From: Lytechinus variegatus | Taxonomy: Eukaryota; Echinodermata; Echinoidea; Temnopleuroida; Toxopneustidae | Assembly: GCF_018143015.1 (NCBI RefSeq) | Contig: NC_054746.1 | Coordinates: 10,772,532 to 10,836,531, forward strand | Reading direction: 5' to 3' | DNA: 64,000 nucleotides | In this document: piece by piece, positions 57,009 to 64,000 of the stretch | Numbering within the stretch: position 1 is the stretch's first letter | How the letters are laid out: each line of letters starts with the position of its first letter | Translations under genes and position numbers: made by a program | The notes under the pieces: model-generated | What the model was told of the DNA's origin: nothing | Databases searched by the model: none | Seen by the model: the letters and a program-made list of their open reading frames with translations, nothing else

Positions 57009-57138
57009 CCATCGTCTCATTCATCGTCATTACAATTTACATCACCAGGGTCCAGGCACCACTGAGCTGACGATACAAAATTAGCGGCATCGAAAGGGTT
57101 GGTGACTAATTTGATAAGGCCCCCAAAATGTAGCATAC

Positions 57139-57550
57139 CTATCAAAGATTCTTGGATAGTTGTTCAGAATTCCAGTTTCGCTATTTTGTAGAAAAAATAG
57201 TTCGATGTAGACTCTTCTTAATAGCAAGTCAGATTTCTCATCGACATCATAATCCTAGAACATAACACTACCGGGCACGATATGAGACAAATCACAATGG
57301 AAAATAATGTTCCTTGTAATCATTTTTATTTTGTACTATTATCATTGAAATATTGTGATTTACAAACTTTCCATGGAAATATGATATGATTAGTCAAAAA
57401 TATGATAGCCTATATCAACCTTGATATCTATTTGTTTATTCACTTCATTTTTAGCTTTTAAGCTAAAGTATACTCCTTTCTGCAGTTTGAAATCTACGCA
57501 CATACATGTCGCCAGTTATCATCGATATGCTCAACATTTCCGTCTGACAT
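57139..57550 (-). CDS. Two putative coding exons of an unidentified gene
   Basis: Exon 57550-57506 encodes MSDGNVEHIDDNWRH, with an in-frame TGA directly before the ATG and a GTATGT donor. Exon 57254-57139 follows a TTCTAG acceptor, is open for 38 codons (DYDVDEKSDLLLRRVYIELF, then a Leu/Asn-rich end) and has a GTATGC donor. The phases agree (0, then 2). The family is not recognised. The composition is protein-like and mildly acidic. The next exon was not found with certainty. One phase-compatible option is the GPATCH2 exon used from an alternative acceptor so that it starts at 49,894, which would add about 80 residues to that protein. The other is a separate gene. The ATG context is weak (T at -3). 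Confidence 0.4.
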
Positions 57551-58121
57551 TCAGACAACTTTCCTTGTTTACTGAGAAACACTGTTACTATGGTAACTGT
57601 CGGATAAATTAGAATTTGTCGGATAAATGTCCGATAAGTTTTTTAATGAGACATTTGCATTTCCGAGACATATCCTTCAACATTTATTTTAATCATATTA
57701 ATCTTAATTCAGTTCACTAACATTGTTTCTAGTTATATTGTTTCGATGTCATATTGCACGATATTTCAATTTCTATAATCTATATAGAGTAAAATGCAAT
57801 GTAAAAATGCTAGAAATAAGTCTCCGATACTTCTACTTTTTTTGCATAAAATTTAATGTTCTAAACATGCTAAAGAATTTAAAAGGAAAAAAAGAAAGAC
57901 AAAAGACGGTTGGATAACCCATATTCAGCTGCAAAACTCAGATGAAATATCAATGCATGTTTAAACTACTGGGGTTTAAAACATTCCAAAATGTTGCTCA
58001 TCTCTTATTTCTCGATCATGGAAAGTCATTAAATTTTGACCGTGTACCCCATATAGTAAAATAGTCCTAATATTCAGAAAAAAAAGAGATTGTGGAATGC
58101 GACAAGATTTGGCATATTAAA
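57551..58121. other. No gene recognised
   Basis: AT-rich DNA between the unidentified exons and the next repeat element. Nothing supported was seen. Confidence 0.4.
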
Positions 58122-58129
58122 TAATGCAC

Positions 58130-58690
58130 CCGGGGGGGGGGGCCACTTACATTGACGAATGGATACCATGCGCGACCAAAAAACACGTAAAAAGGATGTC
58201 TTTTTCACGACAGGGCACGTTACGTACGTAACGTGAAAAGGGTGTCAAAAACACAATAATAATGAAAAAAGGGTATCTAATTCGCTAGGAAGATTACGTG
58301 TTTAGGGTCGAATTTGCGGGGATGATAAAACAAAATTAAAATGTTTTATAAAGGATGTCCTTTTTGCCCCAACACTTCGTGTTAAGAGTCCGATTTGCGC
58401 GAGGTGTAGAAGGTGGGGTCGTACTAAACCAAATAAGGTAAATTAAGCCGACGACCGAAGGACCCGTAACAATAAAACATTCCTGTACTTGTTTAGGGGT
58501 TCATTTCAGGGAATATTTTCCAAGAGTATCGTTTTGTTTCCAATACTTGTTAAGGGTAGGGTTTCACACGGCAATACTTGTTAAGGGGTGCATTTTCAGA
58601 ATATGGAAATTACGTGTTTAGGGTGCTTTTCGAGACCCCATGGTCGCGCATGGTATCCACTCGTGAATGGAAGTGGCCCCCCCCCCGGGA
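58130..58690. mobile_element. Non-autonomous element with CCGGGGGG ends and an 8-bp duplication
   Basis: The flanks are identical 8-mers, TAATGCAC (58,122-58,129 and 58,691-58,698). The ends are inverted: CCACTTACATT, ATGGATACCATGCGCGACC on the left and GGTCGCGCATGGTATCCA, AATGGAAGTGG on the right. The interior is a series of degenerate units on CACGTGTTTAGGGT or ACTTGTTAAGGG. It is non-coding. The 8-bp duplication fits hAT. Confidence 0.7.
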
Positions 58691-58698
58691 TAATGCAC

Positions 58699-59919
58699 TC
58701 TTTTGAAATACAGTCGATCTGGACGATAATCTTGCTTTTCGGAGGAGGGGTAAAATGCTTTCAAAAGGAATTACGCTGTCCTTATCCCAAGAAGAAAATT
58801 CACAAGCAAAGAAAAAATATCAAGATTGGTTCTATTTACACCATAACCCCTAAAAAATCTATGTGAGTGTGACAGCTAAGAAAAGTTGGTGAAATCATCA
58901 GGTTGATGGATAAAGTACAAACATAATAGGAAAACCAACTATTGGTCAAAAGTTTCTTTAGGAATAATGAATATTGTTAAAGAACAGCTGGTTTTTACTA
59001 GAATAGAAGATTTTGATAATTTCTGTTTGACATAAACAAAATATAAACAAATACACGATAAAGTCTATAACATCAGAACACTAGAAGTATCAGGCATAGC
59101 CGCAGAATACATGACGTAATCATGTGTTCTTGGGGAAAACTGACCTTAGCTGAGTAAAACATATAACGGAGGGGGTTGCCAAAAAGTAAATCTTTTATAA
59201 TTAGAGGCACGCCCCTGAATTCAATTCAATTCTTTATTTCATTTCCATTCAAAACATAATACAAAGTAATAAAGTAATACAAATCAAGTACAATTTTACA
59301 GAAGGGCATTCTTACTTCGTAAAACAAAACAAAACAAAAAACCAATATAGAACATAAATGGAAATGAGGGGGTCCACTAAAACGCAAAGCTTGTAAAGTG
59401 TGGATTCCCCTTGGAAATGAAGAAAATATAGTCGACTTATTCATATATGCGTACATGTATATATTACAGGAAAGAAAAAAAGAGAAGGAACAAAAGAAAT
59501 CATATTGATGCAAACATAATCACTGAACAAATGCAAAGCTTTTCACACAAAGAATTTAGGTTCATTTCGTAAACTTAAAACAATTTTGGTCAGAACAAAA
59601 TAACTCTATAGATTTTTCTCAATTAAAATATATTATTTACAAATTATCAGAATTTAAAGACGTACCAGTGATCAGAAATAATGGTGGGTCAGTTTTTACC
59701 AGCCCTATCTTTTTTCTGAGATTATAAAATACATTTAAATGGATCAAAATCATAAAAAGTATAAATTCATTAGTTCGAAGAAAAAAATTGTGAAATAAAT
59801 ACAACTTGCGCTTAAGTTGATAACGAATATAAAATGTCACTATATAACTATATGCAGGTGGATAATGAACACAACATATTTTAACGTGTCAAGTAAGTAG
59901 TCTTTGGTGCATGTTTATC
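58699..59919. other. Downstream flank of the acetyltransferase gene
   Basis: Plus-strand TTTATT at 59,233-59,238 gives a minus-strand AATAAA about 680 bp after the stop codon. The minus-strand run AAATAAAGAATTGAATTGAA there also resembles the 3' tail of a CR1-like LINE. No gene was seen. Confidence 0.35.
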
Positions 59920-62900
59920 TTAGAGTAAGATTTTAATCCATTCGAAATTCATCGATTGTGTCATGTTGATTGCGTGGAATGACTGGAAGAGTGATTGGGA
60001 GGTTTTGTTATCCTTATGAATCATGAAAATAAAGCCGTCACCGGTGCATTTCTTGCAAGCCTACAAAGAGAGGGAGAGGGGGAGAGGGAGAGAGAGAGCG
60101 AGAGGGGGGATATTTTGACAATGGCGAAATAACTTCGTATGTTACAAGAATAATTGTGGCCTATGAAGGGGGTGATTTACTTGAACAAAATGAAAAGCTT
60201 AACATTATTTTTTTTGTATGAAAAATATTCACAGAAACGTAATAGACATTGCATGATTTTCTATCCTTTAAATAAATTTAGTATAATTCGTTACATTGGG
60301 TATTGTGTTAAAATCTACTATAAACTTTTAATTTACTGCAAGGAATGAACTTAAAAACAAATGATGCGTACATCAAAATATCCTTTATTCATAAAAAAAA
60401 TGTATTCCGTTATTCTCCCCGTTTCAAAGCAATTAGCATTTCATAAACCCCAAACCACACAAGACTTAATATATCTATTTCTAAATCATTTAGGTTTATC
60501 AGCAATATTGGTGTTTACGAAAACAAGACAGGAAACAAAAATTACATCGTTATGAATAAGTTATAAGTATAAGATAAATGGAGATACTTGCTGAAAAAAG
60601 TATAAAACAAGTCACCGAAATCTATTTACCTGGATGAATGTATGTTTTGTTCAGTGGTTATTTGAATTTGGAATTACAACGCTTACCTGCAGTGTTGAAC
60701 GAAGTAGGGCCTTGCCTAAGCCTTTACCTGTATATTAACACACAATAAAAACCAATGAAATAGCATGGAGATATCAACCCGAAATAATATAATCTTTATG
60801 AAAATATTTACAGGAAACAAGGTGGATGGCACTTGGCAAACACCATTTGGTCTTTAATTTGTACTCTGGCAAACATTAGGCCTATTTTGTTCTCTTGCAT
60901 ATCTAATGTGAAATAGTCATAATGATTGTAGGCGATGACACAGGGGCGGATCCAGGGTTAAAAAAACTGGAGGGGCGGGAACAGTGCAGGGTGCACAACT
61001 AATTCTGCCAAGCCCCCAGCCCCCACCCCCTAAGAGAGAGAGAGAGAGAGATGAAAGGTCACCATTTAAGAAGCGTTTGTCCCTAAAACTGGTGATATGC
61101 GAAAAGAAAAGGTCAAAGCCACGTAGAAGCAATAGCAATTGGCAAAAAAAAAATACAAGCAAAATGAAATGGGTGGGGAAGGAGCGGGGGGGGGGGGGGG
61201 TGAGTGACTTTCTATACCAGCTAATTCCCCAATGCAGCAATCAAACAGCCACATTTATAGGCTGCAATAAACCTCAAGCCATAGTTTACATTCGTTTTAT
61301 TAACCATAATATCACAGTAAAAAGAATTATATAAAGCAATACCAACAATTTATTTTACCTTGGAAAGTCAACAAAATTTGCCACCCACCCAATAAATACA
61401 TTGCTTATTGCCCTGTCCGAGAGTCATTCGACTTTCCGTTGAATCGTGGGCAAAGAATATTTATTAGAAGTTCTCCATGCAGTAGAAATCAATTCAATTC
61501 GCGAAATACAATCTAAAGCCTGTATGTTGGATTTTGCCATTAGATTGTGGGGAAAGGGGAGAACATTTCGGTAAGTCAACTTCAATTATCGTTAATATAT
61601 GATTTTGTAGTTAAGTTTAGGCCTTTATATACGTTTCGGTTCAAATATAGACCTACTTTTCAAAATATTTGTAAGTGTGCATTTATATGATTTGGTAGTA
61701 TGGTGGCAATAAAGATGTAGGCCTATATTCGATTTTCCATCACAATGTAATTGAATCGAATACTGAAGGCATTAACATCTCATATGCATTGAATTGTATT
61801 ACATTTAAATATAGAAAACAAAAATGTGTTTGCGAACAGTAACCTATCGTTGTGGTCAATGCTGTTATTTTTTTAATTAAGAAAAAAAAATTAAATCTGG
61901 AAATAAGAAATGCACAAATTAAAGCTTGATAACGTGGAAGCGTCGCGACGCGTCGTGTTGTTGCGGTTCAGACTCTCGCCTAGCAATCCGGGGGTCATGT
62001 GTTCGAATCCCAACGCGACCCAGCATTCTTTGGCAAGGCGTCCATCCAGACTTTGCCACTCTCCACCCAGGTGTTAAATGGGTACCTGGTAGGATGCGAA
62101 AGCTGATGTAGTATGCCTACCAATTGAGTCTTAGAACTCTTTAGAATGCCCTCAGGGAGTGGAGAAAGGCCATACATTATTTGCAGGCATGCCAGGATCC
62201 TACGACGGGGTAATAATTCATACAATTTTAAGCGATTAGAAATAAAGTTTAATAAGCGCTATACATGTAACGTAAAAACTATATATTATCATTATCATAT
62301 AACAACCGGTCAATACAAAGTAAAAGAAAGAAAAGCTACAAAACTAATTTCCATTGAGAGTCATTAGAGTCATATATAGCATTAATTACCTTTATGCTCC
62401 TGTTTCAGATAAAGGCCTTGTAAGAAATATAATTGCCCCATCAAAACACAATATATCTTTGAATACAGCATACAACCAACGATTTCGTTGGTGTGGTTGG
62501 TCTCTTCAGTCTGATCTTTAACACGATGTTGACATTCTAAGACGACAAAACTAAACAGATTCTTGTCAGTTGCACCGCCACGTGCGAATGCTGCAAGAAA
62601 AAAAAATTCTCCAGTTCTTTCATGACTGAATAAACGATATTACTACATATTCAGGGCCTCAAACGTCAAGTTAAAATATTGAGAGAAACATTTTCGTTGT
62701 TACAACGAATTCGGATAATGCTATTCATTCTACTTGGCCGCAGAAACAGGGGTTGGCTGGAGGCTGAGATAGACCCCCTCCACTTTTTCAATGAGCATGT
62801 ACAAAAAAGTGAAGATTACCATCATCATCATGATCATGATCATGATGATCATCATCATCACCATTGCATCATCATCATCCCCGGGGGGGCACTCGACCAA

Positions 62901-63728
62901 AAAAGTGGTGGGGGTGTGCCGCGGGCGAGACAAAAAACGGGGGCCTTGGAGCGGGCTTATTGTAAAAAGGAGGGTCCTTGGAACGGGCTTCGGAACGACA
63001 AATGTTTGTGAAAACGGGGGTCCTTGGAACGGATCGCCAGCGTGTGAGCGCGTATGCATCCCTACGGAACGGTCACGCGTGCATGATGCAGCTAGCGCGG
63101 CCTCCGCCGGGGAGCTCTGCGGCCGCTTTTCACCAAAATTGCAGCTCATTCAACGCGATCGGAGCGGCGTAACGAAAAATATGCGAAGCTTTGGAGCGGA
63201 TTTCTCTCTTCTTTTTTCTCGATAAGAAGAAAATGCTATGCCTTGGAGCGGCTTTCTTTGTTCTTTTTCTCAACAAGGCAAAAATGCTATGCCTTGGAAC
63301 GGAAATTTGAGTGTAAAAATGGGGGTCCCCTCCGCGGCACATACCCACTATGCGTTATATACTGAGTGCCCCCCTGGGTCATAACCATCGTCACCACCAT
63401 TTTTACCATCGTCACAATCGTCACTACGTCACCATCGTCACCATCGTTCCTACCACCATCATCATCATCACGAACACTACTACCACCAACGAAATCATCA
63501 TCATCATTTTTTTGTCGCCCACACACGCTTTCATTGTTAATCGTGTTATCTTGGCTTTTCATTTCCTATTTCGTGGCTTCCTACAGGCCAAATGAGAAAA
63601 TATTTCCTACCATCTTTATTGACCACAAAGTCCGCGGTAATATCCTCAATATCTGCCAACTCTTCTAGGAGATCATATACCTTGCTTAGATCTTCTTCAG
63701 TGCCATCACGGATAATGTAATCATCATA
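59920..63728 (-). CDS. GNAT acetyltransferase, diamine (SSAT)-like, 5' incomplete
   Basis: Exons in transcript order: 63728-63611, 62590-62390, 60727-60687, 60060-59920. All are GT-AG with phases 0/1, 1/1, 1/0, 0/stop, giving 166 residues. Seen: YDDYIIRDGTEEDLSKVYDL at the start, matching the FVIRPATAAD-type start of SSAT; an EIVGCMLYSK strand; KGKGLGKALL, the R/Q-x-x-G-x-G acetyl-CoA loop; and a C-terminal part with SLFQSFHAINM. The length fits the family (about 170). Known: SSATs transfer acetyl from acetyl-CoA to polyamines or related amines. Odd: the YLEDFFV strand of SSAT reads YFLQGLYL here, with the acidic pair replaced, so the substrate may differ. The initiator Met is not in these exons and is probably in one just upstream. 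The introns hold a SINE and a CCCGGG-ended element. Confidence 0.85.
60066..60112. repeat. (GA)n/GGGAGA microsatellite
   Basis: A purine-only tract just upstream of the last acetyltransferase exon on the minus strand. There it reads as a long polypyrimidine tract leading to the TTTGTAG acceptor. Confidence 0.85.
60940..61245. repeat. G-rich interspersed repeat fragment
   Basis: It starts CAGGGGCGGATCCAGGG and includes GGAGGGGCGGG, a (GA)n run at about 61,032-61,051 and a G-run at about 61,188-61,200. The start resembles the fragment at 54,200. The right end is not defined. Confidence 0.45.
61935..62307 (+). mobile_element. tRNA-headed SINE, about full length
   Basis: The head has GCGGTTCAGACTCTCGCC, CCTAGCAATCC and TGTTCGAATCCC (B-box). 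The body has TCCACCCAGGTGTTAAATGG, GTACCTGGTAGGATGCGA and GCATGCCAGGATCC, and it ends near ATATTATCATTATCAT. The anticodon position is ambiguous, so the parental tRNA is not assigned. The 3' part matches the truncated copy at 27,365. Confidence 0.8.
62820..62880. repeat. (CAT/ATG)n microsatellite with palindromic CATGATCATGATCATG core
   Basis: CATCATCAT and ATGATCATG runs make a partly self-complementary microsatellite directly left of the next element. Confidence 0.8.
62881..63378. mobile_element. Element with CCCGGGGGGGCACTC ends and CTTGGAACGGG repeats
   Basis: The left end CCCCGGGGGGGCACTC and right end GAGTGCCCCCCTGGG are inverted. The interior carries about seven degenerate units with CCTTGGAACGG or CCTTGGAGCGG plus GGGGGTC words. 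The design is like the element at 58,130-58,690, but the unit differs. It is GC-rich, so long open frames here on both strands are artefacts. It lies in the first visible acetyltransferase intron. Confidence 0.65.
63379..63515. repeat. (CAT/CGT/CAC)n trinucleotide-rich block
   Basis: CATCGTCACCACC-type words repeat through this block, ending in CATCATCATCATTTTTTT. It is a simple repeat. Confidence 0.8.
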
Positions 63729-64000
63729 CTAAAATAAAATTGAAAAAATAAATCAAACATATTTACAAAGGTTTCTCAATTTGAAATATGGTATAGATTG
63801 ATAACTTTATTGAAAATATGAAGTATTGATTAGCAAAATAAAACCTCGATAAAATGCAAGAAATATACGAGCAGGGTGAATCAATATTTCTTAGTTTTTA
63901 GTTGCACATAATTTCTAACTGATGGATGAAGTATATTTAATCTATATATTTAGATATTCAGTGGAAGCTAACTGAAAACTAATTGATCACTGAAAATGGC
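63729..64000 (-). other. Intron or leader upstream of the acetyltransferase exon
   Basis: The minus strand shows a good acceptor (ATTTTATTTTAG) ending at 63,729. No initiator exon could be recognised in the remaining 270 bases. Confidence 0.4.

Noticed and set aside
62679..63225. Overlapping frames of 110-144 codons on both strands
   Set aside because: They run through a CAT microsatellite and a GC-rich element with internal repeats; no family features.

Overview
The window looks like nuclear DNA of an invertebrate deuterostome, most likely an echinoderm such as a sea urchin. The evidence is AT-rich sequence, short exons with GT-AG introns, many small non-autonomous transposons, tRNA-headed SINEs and the gene content. 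The species assignment is an inference. There are no prokaryotic operons and no CRISPR array. Most long open frames are accidental products of simple repeats or transposon remnants. The real genes were rebuilt by joining short exons whose reading phases agree.

Left part (1-16,009): no coding exon could be recognised. It holds AT-rich DNA, purine/pyrimidine tracts, small hairpins and microsatellites. Centre-left, plus strand (16,010-32,499): seven consecutive exons encode 340 residues of a YeeE/YedE (Sulf_transp, DUF395) membrane protein, the thiosulfate-transporter family. The C-terminus is complete, and the N-terminal exon or exons lie upstream and were not identified. Its introns hold a SINE, a TTCACAGTGTA-type satellite interrupted by a LINE tail, a tandem-repeat element carrying DR1-type motifs, and a TTAA-flanked MITE.

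Centre-right, minus strand (39,935-49,815): a G-patch protein orthologous to GPATCH2 (537 residues in seven coding exons). It has the QSRKRRGRKRR basic block, the acidic DEGREGDDEQSD block, an R3H-like segment and a C-terminal G-patch. Upstream (49,918-57,550) is a dense transposon pile-up: one element nested in a second nested in a third, a 1.17-kb fold-back element and several hairpins. Beyond it are two phase-compatible minus-strand exons of unknown identity (57,139-57,550).

Right end, minus strand (59,920-63,728): four exons encode 166 residues of a GNAT acetyltransferase related to spermidine/spermine (diamine) N-acetyltransferases. The initiator Met is probably in an exon at or beyond the window edge. 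The three genes have no obvious shared pathway, so this is a eukaryotic neighbourhood, not a functional cluster.
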